Shown: positions 53,610 to 62,654 of the stretch, piece after piece
How the letters are laid out: every line of letters begins with the position of its first letter
Position numbering within the stretch: position 1 is the stretch's first letter
Source of the DNA: Methylophilus sp.
Lineage (GTDB): Bacteria > Pseudomonadota > Gammaproteobacteria > Burkholderiales > Methylophilaceae
NCBI RefSeq assembly: GCF_008015755.1
Contig: NZ_SSGF01000007.1
Span: forward strand, 1-64,000
Direction of reading: 5' to 3'
Length of the DNA: 64,000 nucleotides
Made by a program: the position numbers and the translations under genes
The notes under the pieces: model-generated
What the model was told of the DNA's origin: nothing
The model's input: the letters and a program-made list of their open reading frames with translations, nothing else
Database searches by the model: none

Positions 53610-54368
53610 ATGGTTAGCAAAATTGCATTGATTACAGGTGGTAGCCGTGGGTTGGGTAAAAATACCGCGTTGGCGATGGCAAGGCAGGGCATTGATGTGG
53701 TGCTGACTTACCAAAGCAAGCAGGCGGCTGCGCAAGAGGTGGTCAACGAGATTCATGCCTTGGGACGTAAGGCGGTGGCTTTGCCACTGGATGTGGCGCA
53801 AGTGAAGACGTTTGATGCGTTTGCCAGTGCTTTGAGCCAAGCGTTGCAAACACATTTTCAGGCGGAAAAGTTTGATTTCCTGATTAACAATGCGGGTACT
53901 GGTCTCACCGCTCCTTTTGCTGAAACGACGGAACAGGTGTTTGATGACATGGTGAATATCCACCTGAAATCCACCTTCTTCGTGACGCAGAAATTGCTGC
54001 CATTGATCAATGATGGTGGCCGCATTATCAATATCTCGAGTGGCCTGGCCCGCTTTACATTGCCTGGCTACAGCGCTTATGCGGCGATGAAAGGCGGCAT
54101 TGAGGTATTGACGCGCTACATGGCTAAAGAACTGGGTGCACGTCAGATTGCGGTGAATACGGTGGCGCCGGGGGCGATTGAAACCGATTTTGGCCAGGGC
54201 CTGGTGCGCGATAACCAAGAGGTGAATGCCTATATTGCCGGTCAGACTGCGCTTGGCCGAGTGGGGATGCCGGATGATATTGGCCCGATGATTGCGAGTC
54301 TGTTGTCGGAGAATAATCGCTGGGTGAATGCGCAGCGCATTGAGGCTTCCGGCGGCATGCTCATTTAA
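53610..54368 (+). CDS. Short-chain dehydrogenase/reductase (FabG-like)
   Basis: A 252-residue classical SDR: cofactor motif TGGSRGLG, NNAGTG, catalytic Ser in ISSGLA and YSAYAAMKG (Tyr and Lys), and a C-terminus ending in EASGGM. ATG 53610 is preferred to 53604 because AGGAG is then 7 bp upstream. The substrate is unknown. It is divergent from and probably regulated by the LysR gene. Confidence 0.85.
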   Translation: MVSKIALITGGSRGLGKNTALAMARQGIDVVLTYQSKQAAAQEVVNEIHALGRKAVALPLDVAQVKTFDAFASALSQALQTHFQAEKFDFLINNAGTGLTAPFAETTEQVFDDMVNIHLKSTFFVTQKLLPLINDGGRIINISSGLARFTLPGYSAYAAMKGGIEVLTRYMAKELGARQIAVNTVAPGAIETDFGQGLVRDNQEVNAYIAGQTALGRVGMPDDIGPMIASLLSENNRWVNAQRIEASGGMLI

Positions 54369-54385
54369 TCAGTTTGAAAAAAGTA

Positions 54386-54415
54386 AAACGGGCAGCGAAT
54401 GGCTGCCTGTTTTTT
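54386..54415. terminator. Terminator after the SDR gene
   Basis: CGGGCAGC pairs with GCTGCCTG around 5 nt and is followed by T6, 18 bp after the stop codon. Confidence 0.85.
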
Positions 54416-54501
54416 ATTACTGAGCCTGTTGGCCGAGAAGCTATTTCTGTAGTTAGACCTCAATATAGAGAGTCATGGTAGTCGCTTCAAATTGCTCAAA
54501 A

Positions 54502-55359
54502 TCACTTGCTTTGCAGTTGGGTGAATTGCGTTTTGTAGTCTTCTATCCATTGTTGTGCATGCAGGCGTTGTTTGGCCGTTGTGGTGGCATGCAGGCTGGC
54601 AATGGTTTCACAGCTGAGTTGAGTGACTGTCTCGATATGCGCCTGATAAGCGGCATTGGGGCTGGTTTGCATGCGCTCGAAACCTGCGCGCACCAGTTGC
54701 GACTTTTCTTCGTTTGATGATGCGAGGTTGCGTAATGCTTTGAGAATATCCAATGCATCTTCGTCGCGCCGCAAAATCTCAGCATAGATGATGGCCGGAT
54801 TAATGTCACTCTTGGCAATCACTTGTTTTAAAAGGTTGATTTGTTTTTCGTTTAAATCGCCATAGACTTTTTCAGCAAACTCTTCGGATTTTTCTAGCCT
54901 CACTTCCCGCTGTTCTTCGGTCGTCTCCTGCCACCATTCTTCTTTCCATTCCTGGTTGCGTTTTTCGAGCTTTTTTTGCAAATGTTGCAGTTGTTTATCG
55001 CTCAGCGTGCCAGCGATCTCCACAATCATGGGGATCATTTTTATTTGTAGCGTTTGCAGATTTGATTTGATGGACTCTATGCGCTGGCAGGCTGTTTGTG
55101 CTGTCACATCATGACTTAGATCATCGTGTATGGTATTGAGCAGCGAAACATAACGCGGTAGCTCGTTTTGGCGATGCCAGGCATGTACATCCTGCAGGGC
55201 GAGTTTAAGTTTGGTTTTTTGCGCGTCATTAAAACTAAAGTAATCATCCAGCCGCCATGCGATGAGTGCCGGTGCGTTGTTGTAAGCGGTTTTTACCAGG
55301 CTACAACTGGCCATGGTCATCGCAATCAGCAAAAGTAAAAAGGGGGTGATGTTTCGCAT
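54502..55359 (-). CDS. DUF6279-type lipoprotein
   Basis: A 285-residue outer-membrane or periplasmic lipoprotein: signal ending MTMASC, then SLVKTAYNNAPALIAWRLDD, the usual start of DUF6279 proteins, followed by long charged helices (KLEKRNQEWKEEWWQETTEE). Its function is unknown in the family. It is a single gene. Confidence 0.8.
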   Translation of the reverse strand: MRNITPFLLLLIAMTMASCSLVKTAYNNAPALIAWRLDDYFSFNDAQKTKLKLALQDVHAWHRQNELPRYVSLLNTIHDDLSHDVTAQTACQRIESIKSNLQTLQIKMIPMIVEIAGTLSDKQLQHLQKKLEKRNQEWKEEWWQETTEEQREVRLEKSEEFAEKVYGDLNEKQINLLKQVIAKSDINPAIIYAEILRRDEDALDILKALRNLASSNEEKSQLVRAGFERMQTSPNAAYQAHIETVTQLSCETIASLHATTTAKQRLHAQQWIEDYKTQFTQLQSK

Positions 55360-55512
55360 GGCTATACGACCTTGGTTGACCAGCTAAGTTTACGAGCCCA
55401 TCAATTTGTATGCACTACGCGCAAGGTTGATGTGCGTTTCTGACCAGCTTTACCCTGGTTTAGTGATAAGAATAGGGTGGCGCAGGCAGCGTACGCTGCC
55501 TGTTTAAATGGC

Positions 55513-56037
55513 CTACGGCTTACGATTGGGCGGTGGTGGAGGCGGGTAATAGCCTGAGCGGGTACTTGCTGGGGCCGGGCTGGTGTCTTGCGAGTAGGTT
55601 CTCGCCATGCTGGCCGGGACCGGGATGCGGTGTCCGGCGGCGTACATGCATTGGTAATAGGCGTTGTCGTATTTATCCTGCGCGTTCATGCCGCTCACGG
55701 CGGCGGTATTGCTGCCAATCGCACCGCCTGACAAGGCGCCCATGCCCGCGCCGATGGCCGCGCCTTGGCCACCGCCTGCTGCGGCACCGATGGCCGCACC
55801 GACCACAGTGCCCACAGCCGTGGTGGTGGCGAGGCTGGCATTGTATTGCTGGTTGACTGTTTTACCGCCAATTTGGGTCAAGGCAAAGTCGCGGCAGGAT
55901 AAGTCGTCTGCCCTAAAACGATTAAAGTCTTTGCCGGTGCCCGGCAGCGCCATATTGCTGGGGCCGGTGGGGTTGGTGGCACAGGCTGAGAGCGCCAGCG
56001 CGGCCAGCACGATAATGAGCTTAGGATGCGTATTCAT
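55513..56037 (-). CDS. Glycine-zipper lipoprotein
   Basis: The start ATG 56037 has AGGA upstream and gives a 174-residue lipoprotein (lipobox ALSAC). A glycine-zipper region (AVGTVVGAAIGAAAGGGQGA, IGAGMGALSGGAIG) follows, with two Cys and a Pro-rich tail (PPPPPPNRKP). Such proteins insert into or stabilise membranes. It lies 10 bp after the Tyr/Pro-rich gene on the same strand. Confidence 0.75.
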   Translation of the reverse strand: MNTHPKLIIVLAALALSACATNPTGPSNMALPGTGKDFNRFRADDLSCRDFALTQIGGKTVNQQYNASLATTTAVGTVVGAAIGAAAGGGQGAAIGAGMGALSGGAIGSNTAAVSGMNAQDKYDNAYYQCMYAAGHRIPVPASMARTYSQDTSPAPASTRSGYYPPPPPPNRKP

Positions 56038-56047
56038 GTGGGTCATC

Positions 56048-56488
56048 CTATTTGGCCGGTGGCGTGGGCGTGACTTGCTTCCAGTCTGCCGCGCACTCTT
56101 TGACGTAAGGATAATAGCTGTCAGAGGGCTCGCAGTAATACCAGTAGCTCTGGCCGTTATTGCCCGCACTGGCGGTGGGCGGCGTGGTTTGTGCTGGGGC
56201 GGGTGGCGTAGTGCTGCTGGCCCCGCTGCCTTGTTCTATATAGACCTGCGGCTGTGGTTGGGTGATGACCACTGGCGGTGGGTTATACACATAGGGATAA
56301 GGGTAGGCGTAAGGCGAATACGCATATGGAAAATAGGGGTAGGGCGCGCCAAAATAAACGCCGACACCCCCATGCCAACCGCCGCCATGCCAACCACCAC
56401 GGCCTGGCGGGTGTGCCTGGGCGATGGTGCTGGTGAGCGCCAGTGCCGCAACCAAGCCGGTTAACCATATTTTTTTGACGTTTTTCAT
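56048..56488 (-). CDS. Exported Gly/Tyr/Pro-rich protein
   Basis: A 146-residue protein with signal peptide (1-25, ending IAQA), a GWHGGGWHGG stretch, a Tyr/Pro repeat (YPYFPYAYSPYAYPYPYVY), and a conserved end YWYYCEPSDSYYPYVKEC that would form one disulfide. Homologous small proteins occur in many proteobacteria with no known role. It is transcribed with the glycine-zipper gene. Confidence 0.7.
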   Translation of the reverse strand: MKNVKKIWLTGLVAALALTSTIAQAHPPGRGGWHGGGWHGGVGVYFGAPYPYFPYAYSPYAYPYPYVYNPPPVVITQPQPQVYIEQGSGASSTTPPAPAQTTPPTASAGNNGQSYWYYCEPSDSYYPYVKECAADWKQVTPTPPAK

Positions 56489-56681
56489 ATTGCCTCCATT
56501 ACACGCATGCTTAATTTCTCAGACCAAAATATAGATCAATGTATCCGCATGAACAGCGGCCAGTTTGTATCAGAGTGTATCGGGCACCCGCCATTTGCAT
56601 GGCCTGCGCCTGATAGTGTTAGGCAGCCTGGCCGCAACTGCGGTATGCTAGTCAAGACCCCTTTGCAAAGCGATTTATCTT

Positions 56682-57257
56682 ATGCAACAACAATCTATCC
56701 AGCAGATCAATCTTTCTTACGACCAGCAACAAGACCGTTTGCTGATGAAGGCGGCTGTGAGTGAAACGCAGGAAATCCAGGTGTGGCTAACTTACCGCAT
56801 CGCGCGGCAGATGTTTAATGTGTTAAACCGTGAGGCGCATTTGCCGGTCTCGGCGTTGGCACTGGGCGAGGCTGTGCCGCTACCTGCGGTCCAGTCACCT
56901 ACCGAGGCGACCCGCCAATTTGAAGCCGAGGCAGAGGCGGTGCATCAGCTGGATGACCTGGACTTTGCCACGGCCTATCAACAGCGGCCGTCGGTGGTGA
57001 GTGAACAGGCCTTATTGGTGGTTGATACGCGGTTTGTGTCGATTAACGACCAGTTAAACCATATGCAACTGGTCTGCGCCAATGGCATGAATGTGAACAT
57101 GAGTTTAAATCACCCATTGGTGCTGGCGATTAGCCGCATGTTAATGGTCGCCAGCCAGGAGGCAGGCTGGGGATTGTCCGTGTTCAAGCACAAGGAACCA
57201 GAAGCCGTTTCGAGCATCGTAATGCAGGTACCCACAGAAAAACAGGTATTACATTAA
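56682..57257 (+). CDS. Conserved protein of unknown function coupled to Tas-like gene
   Basis: A 191-residue soluble protein. I see no known motif; the N-terminal part holds INLSYDQQQDRLLMKAAVSE and the C-terminal part NHPLVLAISRMLMVASQEAG. Its stop codon overlaps the start of the aldo-keto reductase by one base (TAATG), so the two are made together. I do not recognise the family. Confidence 0.55.
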   Translation: MQQQSIQQINLSYDQQQDRLLMKAAVSETQEIQVWLTYRIARQMFNVLNREAHLPVSALALGEAVPLPAVQSPTEATRQFEAEAEAVHQLDDLDFATAYQQRPSVVSEQALLVVDTRFVSINDQLNHMQLVCANGMNVNMSLNHPLVLAISRMLMVASQEAGWGLSVFKHKEPEAVSSIVMQVPTEKQVLH

Positions 57258-58315
57258 TGGATTACACCACCCTCGGGGACAGCGGCATTCGCGTCTCCAA
57301 AATCACGCTGGGCACCATGACCTTTGGTGACCAGAACACCCAGCAAGATGCTAACAACCAACTAGATTTTGCCTTGTCGCAAGGTATTAATTTGATTGAT
57401 ACCGCCGAGATGTATCCGGTGCCGCCACGGGCCGAGACGGTGACACGGACCGAGACCATTCTCGGCCACTGGATGAAAACACAAGTGCGTGACCGCTTTG
57501 TGCTGGCGAGTAAAGTCGCAGGCCCCAGACGCGGCATGCAATGGATACGTGGCGGCCCGACGGGCATGGATAGAGCCAATATCCGCCAGGCGGTGCACGA
57601 CAGCCTGACGCGTTTGCAAACCGATTATCTGGATGTGCTGTATTTACATTGGCCGGAGCGAAATGTGCCGATGTTTGGCCAATATCAGTTTGACCCGCGC
57701 GCCGAGCGCGATGCCAATGATCAGCCGCTAGACTGGGTGCCGATTCAAACCCAGCTGGAGGTGCTGGCAGAGTTGATACAAGAAGGTAAAGTGCGCGCCA
57801 TCGGCTTGAGCAATGAGCAACCGTGGGGCGTGATGGAGTTTTTGCGCATCGCCCGCGAGCAAGGCTTGCCGCGCATTGCCGTGTTGCAAAACTGCTATAA
57901 CCTGATGAATCGCGGCATGGAGTTTGGCATGACAGAGGTGCTGTATCGTGAGCGCATCAGTTTGGCCGCCTATTCGCCGTTGGCGTTTGGGCATTTAACC
58001 GGCAAATATGTAGACGACCCGGCCACGCCTGGCCGTGTGACGCTGTTTTTGGGCTATGCCCAGCGCTACAAAAAACCGGGGGTGCCCGCTGCGGCCAAAG
58101 CCTATGCCGAGCTGGCGCGTGCGCACGGACTCACGCCGACGCAGTTGGCACTCAGTTTTGTCTATCACCGCTGGTTTGTCGGCACCACTATTATTGGCGC
58201 CACCAGCATGACGCAGTTACAGGAAAATATTGCCGCTTATCAAACGCCTTTGAGTGATGAGGTGTTGAGCGCCATCGAGCAGCAACATCTGATGATGATG
58301 AATCCGGCGCCTTGA
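57257..58315 (+). CDS. tas: Tas-like aldo-keto reductase
   Basis: A 352-residue NADP(H)-dependent aldo-keto reductase: catalytic Asp and Tyr in NLIDTAEMYPVPPRAETVT, Lys in VLASKVAG, His in VLYLHWPERNVPMFGQY, and the cofactor region GATSMTQLQENI. The PVPPRAETVTRTE form is typical of the Tas branch. It is complete, unlike the truncated reductase at 17343. Confidence 0.85.
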   Translation: MDYTTLGDSGIRVSKITLGTMTFGDQNTQQDANNQLDFALSQGINLIDTAEMYPVPPRAETVTRTETILGHWMKTQVRDRFVLASKVAGPRRGMQWIRGGPTGMDRANIRQAVHDSLTRLQTDYLDVLYLHWPERNVPMFGQYQFDPRAERDANDQPLDWVPIQTQLEVLAELIQEGKVRAIGLSNEQPWGVMEFLRIAREQGLPRIAVLQNCYNLMNRGMEFGMTEVLYRERISLAAYSPLAFGHLTGKYVDDPATPGRVTLFLGYAQRYKKPGVPAAAKAYAELARAHGLTPTQLALSFVYHRWFVGTTIIGATSMTQLQENIAAYQTPLSDEVLSAIEQQHLMMMNPAP

Positions 58316-58342
58316 TCGGGCGTTTCGCAGAAGGGAATCCTT

Positions 58343-59464
58343 ATGTTTGTGTTTAACAACCTGCGCAGCTTATTGCGACGCAGTTTTACTGTGTTTATGG
58401 GCACATCTCTGTTTGTGGGCATGTTTGCCGGTCAGGCGCAGGCCGCAGGCATGCAAGAGATGCAAAATGCCTTGCGCACCTGCCAATCCGAATTTGCGAC
58501 CGATGCCAGTCGGCGTCTGGTTTGTTTTGATAAAGTGGCCGAGCAATATACGCCTACCCACCTGGTGCCGCCGATCTTAGCCCCTAGCCAGCAGGAGCTG
58601 GTGAAGAGTGTCGATGCCGAGACCGGCTATCTCTCGCGCAAATGGCATTTGAATAGCCAGGACGAGCTGCATTTTACCGACCTCGAAACGCATCAGCTGA
58701 ATTACCTGATCACCACCTATTCAAATAATCCAAACGATGTGCCGACCTCGCCCTCGCGCCCGAATACGCAAGACCGCGACCTCGGCCATAATGACCTCCA
58801 TTTTCAAATCAGCCTGAAAACGCAGTTGATGAATCTGTCGGACTGGCTGCCTAAAAACCAGTGGGTGCAAAGCGCCCGCTTGTGGGGCGCGTATACCCAG
58901 CAGTCGTTCTGGCAAGTGTATAATGAAGCGCAGTCGCGTCCGATGCGCGATCACAACTACTCGCCCGAGCTGATTTTGTCGTTGGGGTTGAACAAGCCCA
59001 CCGAGCAAAGCAGTTGGCTGAATGCCATGCCGGATATGCTCAATGTGGGCCTGGTGCATGAGTCCAACGGTCGCTCGCAGCCGCTGTCACGCAGCTGGAA
59101 CCGCCTCTACCTGCAAGGCGGCTGGCAGTTGAATGAGCGCTATAGTTTGCTGGTGCGGCCGTGGTGGCGCATCCCAGAAAACAAGTCGGATGACGATAAT
59201 CCGAATATCAGTAAATACATGGGCTATGGCGATGCGATACTGCGCTGGGACAACGAAGCGAATACCACAGCGGCCAGCGTGACCTTGCGCAACAATATGC
59301 GCAGCGATAATAAAGGCTATGTGAAGTTTGACGTGCAATATAAACCACTTAAAACCGAAAGCGTGCGTTTTTACGCCATGCTGGCCAGTGGTTACGGCGT
59401 GTCGCTGCTTGATTACAATCAGGCGCAAACCATGTTTGGCATCGGCTTTGCGGTGGGCGAGTAG
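58343..59464 (+). CDS. pldA: Outer-membrane phospholipase A
   Basis: A 373-residue protein with a signal peptide (1-34, ending AQA) and an OMPLA barrel. The active site is complete: His239, Ser241 and Asn253 in HESNGRSQPLSRSWNR, with the spacing of H142, S144 and N156 of the E. coli enzyme. It hydrolyses mislocated phospholipids when the outer membrane is disturbed, after calcium-dependent dimerisation. AAGGGA lies 8 bp upstream of the start. Confidence 0.9.
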   Translation: MFVFNNLRSLLRRSFTVFMGTSLFVGMFAGQAQAAGMQEMQNALRTCQSEFATDASRRLVCFDKVAEQYTPTHLVPPILAPSQQELVKSVDAETGYLSRKWHLNSQDELHFTDLETHQLNYLITTYSNNPNDVPTSPSRPNTQDRDLGHNDLHFQISLKTQLMNLSDWLPKNQWVQSARLWGAYTQQSFWQVYNEAQSRPMRDHNYSPELILSLGLNKPTEQSSWLNAMPDMLNVGLVHESNGRSQPLSRSWNRLYLQGGWQLNERYSLLVRPWWRIPENKSDDDNPNISKYMGYGDAILRWDNEANTTAASVTLRNNMRSDNKGYVKFDVQYKPLKTESVRFYAMLASGYGVSLLDYNQAQTMFGIGFAVGE

Positions 59465-59610
59465 TGTGTTCGGTATTCCCTGTGGCTCAGTAAAATCATG
59501 AGCCGCTTTTAAGGATGCTGCGCAAGCATTGTGCGGGTTGTCTGCGTATAGTGATACTTAACGAGTTGGAAACAACTTAATCAACAAACACATCATCAAG
59601 GAGAAACACC

Positions 59611-59682
59611 ATGTGGACTAAACCAGCTGCTACAGAAATGCGTTTTGGCTTTGAAGTCACTATGTACGTGATGAACAAGTAA
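59611..59682 (+). CDS. pqqA: PQQ precursor peptide PqqA
   Basis: A 23-residue peptide starting MWTKPAATEMRFGFE, with Glu15 and Tyr19 (E-x3-Y), the two residues that become pyrroloquinoline quinone. AAGGAG lies 7 bp upstream. PQQ is the cofactor of methanol dehydrogenase. No pqqB, C, D or E gene follows; the gene ends at its own strong terminator, so it is a stand-alone unit and the remaining pqq genes must be elsewhere. Confidence 0.95.
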   Translation: MWTKPAATEMRFGFEVTMYVMNK

Positions 59683-59700
59683 TTCAAGCGTTAACTTGCA

Positions 59701-59741
59701 AAACAACAAACCCGGCCTAGTGCCGGGTTTGTTGTTTTTTG
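59701..59741 (+). terminator. Terminator of pqqA
   Basis: A 16-bp stem (AAACAACAAACCCGGC with its complement), loop CTAGT and a T run. It ends the pqqA transcript and may stabilise it. Confidence 0.9.
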
Positions 59742-59761
59742 CGCCTGCCTGGTGATAATCG

Positions 59762-60436
59762 TTAAGCAGCGCCAGTGGCCGTGCTTAAGTGGTGAGTCAC
59801 TGCGGTGACCAGCACCAGCCGCGATTGCAGTGCATAATGAATCAGCGCGGTGTTGTTCGTTAGCCCCATCTTTTTGAGAATTTTAGACCTGAAGACACTG
59901 ACCGAGCCTGGTGTAATGGCCAGTTCTGCGGCAATGGCATTGATCGCCTGACCTTTAATCAATTTGAAAAATACTTGTAGCTCGCGAAGCGACAGGTGGT
60001 CGTGTGGCAGGCGACGGCTGTCGGTAAGTAACGGCTTAAGCAATGCCTGATGCTGCGGTAGCACGTAGCGTTGCCCGCGCGTGATGGTGTGAATCGCCGG
60101 CATCAGTTGCGCGCTGTCTGCGCTATAGGGCAAATAGCCCGCACAACCCAGGCGCATAAAATGCAACATGCGGTCTGCGTGTTCACTGCCATTGACGATG
60201 AGAATCGGCAGCTCAGCACACGCCTGCTTGAGATCGCAAAACAGTTCGAGGCCGTTTGTTTCTGCGGCAGACACATCCAGGATGACCGCATCGTATGCAT
60301 GTTGGCGCATGCTTAATTTCGCGGCGCGCACGCTGGCAACCTCTGCGGCTAAGTGCAGCCCAGGGTCATTGCGTAGCAGCGTTTTTAATGCGCAACGGCT
60401 AAGCGCATGGCCGTAAATTAACAGAATATTTTTCAT
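59762..60436 (-). CDS. LuxR/NarL-type response regulator with degenerate receiver
   Basis: A 224-residue protein with receiver domain (1-120) and a LuxR helix-turn-helix (LSLRELQVFFKLIKGQAINA, AAELAITPGSVSVFRSKILK). Asp54 (VILDVSA) is kept, but the acidic pair near residues 8-9 is Tyr-Gly and the conserved Lys is missing, so normal phosphorylation is unlikely. It is adjacent to and convergent with pqqA. No histidine kinase is nearby. Confidence 0.8.
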   Translation of the reverse strand: MKNILLIYGHALSRCALKTLLRNDPGLHLAAEVASVRAAKLSMRQHAYDAVILDVSAAETNGLELFCDLKQACAELPILIVNGSEHADRMLHFMRLGCAGYLPYSADSAQLMPAIHTITRGQRYVLPQHQALLKPLLTDSRRLPHDHLSLRELQVFFKLIKGQAINAIAAELAITPGSVSVFRSKILKKMGLTNNTALIHYALQSRLVLVTAVTHHLSTATGAA

Positions 60437-60475
60437 GGCTGGTGGTCTATGGTCATTTATGGCCGTCCATTGTGG

Positions 60476-61318
60476 CTATTGTTGTGCCACTTTGCGGTTG
60501 CCTTTCACGTGCCAAATCACATTGCCGACATCATCTGCCACCAGCAAGTAACCTCTTTTATCGTGCAGCACATTGGCTGGCCGTTGTGGCACCAGGCCCT
60601 CTTGCTGCAGTGTTTCGGTCAGCAGGTCCAAGGGTGTCTTTGCACGGTTATCTGGCAAGGGGGACATTGTCTGATTGGCAGGGTCAGATTCAGCGCTCTC
60701 TGCCATTGGCGTCACCTGTTGTTCTGTCACCGCCACAGGCGTGACGTGTGTCTGCCCGGTGTGATAAGCAAACTGCAACAGCGTGTCGCTGTTGGCCATA
60801 TATAGGGTATCGCCGACCAGCGCCACGCCAACAGGTAACGCGGTCTCTTGAATAAACACGTGCCGTTCGTCAGCCACGCCATCGTCATTGTTGTCGCGCA
60901 ACAAGGTAATTTGGTACTGGCTCGTGGTTTGATCACCTGCGCCATGCAGGCGCTTCTGATGCATCCACTGCTTGAGACTAAAGCCAGCATTCGCCGGCTG
61001 AGGCTTGCTTTCTCCGACCAGAATATCGCCATTGGGCAAGGCGTATAGCCAGCGCGGGTGAGACAGGTGATTGGCAAATGCCACCACCTTGCTGGCTGGC
61101 ATAGACATCGCTTGTTTGCCCGCTGGCCAGCGCAGAGTTTCTGCCGCTTGCGTGGTTGAAAACCAGCTTGGCTGATGGGCGACATTTTGCGCATTGGTAT
61201 GTACTGCGCTTGATGCGGAGCTCGCTGGCGATTGTGAGCAACTGCTTAAGGCCAGCATACATAGCGAGGCAAGTAGCCGCTGTTGTGGTTGAGTGGGGGA
61301 CATCCGTGTGTGTTGCAT
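60476..61318 (-). CDS. Sorbosone-dehydrogenase-like lipoprotein, middle part missing
   Basis: ATG 61318 follows AGGAGG. The 280-residue product has a lipobox (LALSSC), then the start of the PQQ-dependent sugar (L-sorbosone) dehydrogenase propeller (HPRWLYALPNGDILVGESKP, ITLLRDNNDDGVADERHVFI, VGVALVGDTLYMANSDTLLQ) and jumps to the last blade (RPANVLHDKRGYLLVADDVG). Relatives run to about 430 residues; about 150 central residues with the catalytic His and Arg are replaced by a short Ser/Pro-rich spacer. It is probably inactive as an enzyme. Confidence 0.7.
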   Translation of the reverse strand: MQHTRMSPTQPQQRLLASLCMLALSSCSQSPASSASSAVHTNAQNVAHQPSWFSTTQAAETLRWPAGKQAMSMPASKVVAFANHLSHPRWLYALPNGDILVGESKPQPANAGFSLKQWMHQKRLHGAGDQTTSQYQITLLRDNNDDGVADERHVFIQETALPVGVALVGDTLYMANSDTLLQFAYHTGQTHVTPVAVTEQQVTPMAESAESDPANQTMSPLPDNRAKTPLDLLTETLQQEGLVPQRPANVLHDKRGYLLVADDVGNVIWHVKGNRKVAQQ

Positions 61319-61337
61319 CAGGCCGCCTCCTAGTTGG

Positions 61338-62654
61338 TTAATCACATCGGCGTGTGGCAAGCACCTGGTGCATGCCGGTCACGCCCTGTTCAAACTGGAT
61401 GACGCTGGCAGTCAAGGCCAGACGCCAGATTCGGTAAGTGCGTTCGCTCAGGTTGGCGGCAATCGAGGCGTGCTGTGCCTCCAGATTTTTCAGCCACTCG
61501 CGCAAGGTCATCATATAGTGCCTGCGCAAACCTTCTACGTTAAACACGTCAAACCTGGCGTTGTCCATATGCTGCAACACCTGCGCAAACGACGTTAACT
61601 CGCCTGCAGGATATCGCTGGCGGTTGATGAGTCCGCTAGCAGCCTCTTGCGGACGCGGTGCATGTTCACTCCCTGTATGTCCACCTGTTACATGTTCAGT
61701 GGTCATGACATGGCTTAAAAATAATCCACCAGGTTTCAGCGCGGCATATACCTTGGCCAAAAACGCCGGGTATTGCGCGGCCCCAATCTGTTCGGCAATG
61801 CCAATAAAAACGGCTTTGTCGTAACTGGCCAGAGCGGGCAGGCGGTCGTCCTCAGCCAGCGCTATCTTGACCAAGTGCGTCAGACCTTGTTGCTGTACTT
61901 GTCTGGTGGCATAGGCATATTGTGCTGGATTTGTTGTGATGCCATGCACAAACACACCATAGTGTTTAGCCGCCCAGCAGGCCAGTCCGCCCCAGCCGCA
62001 GGACATATCCAGCAACGTTTCCCCATGCTGCAAACGCAATTTCTGGCAGATCAGCGTCAGTTGCGTTTGCTGGGCTTGCGACAAGCTAGTGCCAGCGCCG
62101 GTGAAATACGCACAGGAGTACAACATCTGTTCATCCAGCCAGTATTGATAAAAGGCATCCGCGACTTCGTCATTCAACGGCATCGCTGATGGCGTTTGCG
62201 TGCGCGCAGTGGCCGCCGCGCGCGCCGTCGCAATGTCACGCACCTGATGTGCATGCGGGCGATCTGCCAGTGTCAGTGCCCGAAACACCAGGCCAAGTTT
62301 TTCATGTAGCGGTAAACACAAGGATTCAACATGCTCGCGCAACTGCATGGCGGCATGAAAGTCGCCATGAATCTGCAGCTCACCTGCGCAGTAGGCTTCT
62401 AGCAGTCGTTGCGGGTTACTAAACCAGACCATGTCACGCAACACCGAGGCTTGCTCCAGACAAAAGGTAAACACGGGCGCGCCATCGCCTATGGTCAATA
62501 CGCGGCCATTCCACAAACGCACGGCAAACGGATCCGCAAAGCCCTGAAATAAGCGGTTAAGAATGTAACGGGCCTGGGCCATGTCATCATCACTGTTAGT
62601 GTCAGGTTGCAGTGGTGATGACATGGCTAAAGCCTGCACGGGATAAGGACTCAT
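61338..62654 (-). CDS. Cyclopropane-fatty-acyl-phospholipid synthase family methyltransferase
   Basis: A 438-residue SAM-dependent enzyme: N-terminal lipid-binding part (VLRDMVWFSNPQRLLEAYCA), then DEQMLYSCAYFTGAG, SAM motif LLDMSCGWGGLACWAAKHYG, and GIAEQIGAAQY at the bicarbonate-site Glu, followed by the end LRRHYMMTLREWLKNLE. The usual motif reads S-x-G-M-x-E-H-x-G; here GIAEQIG is a variant. It modifies membrane lipids. It lies 19 bp upstream of the lipoprotein on the same strand. Confidence 0.8.
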   Translation of the reverse strand: MSPYPVQALAMSSPLQPDTNSDDDMAQARYILNRLFQGFADPFAVRLWNGRVLTIGDGAPVFTFCLEQASVLRDMVWFSNPQRLLEAYCAGELQIHGDFHAAMQLREHVESLCLPLHEKLGLVFRALTLADRPHAHQVRDIATARAAATARTQTPSAMPLNDEVADAFYQYWLDEQMLYSCAYFTGAGTSLSQAQQTQLTLICQKLRLQHGETLLDMSCGWGGLACWAAKHYGVFVHGITTNPAQYAYATRQVQQQGLTHLVKIALAEDDRLPALASYDKAVFIGIAEQIGAAQYPAFLAKVYAALKPGGLFLSHVMTTEHVTGGHTGSEHAPRPQEAASGLINRQRYPAGELTSFAQVLQHMDNARFDVFNVEGLRRHYMMTLREWLKNLEAQHASIAANLSERTYRIWRLALTASVIQFEQGVTGMHQVLATRRCD

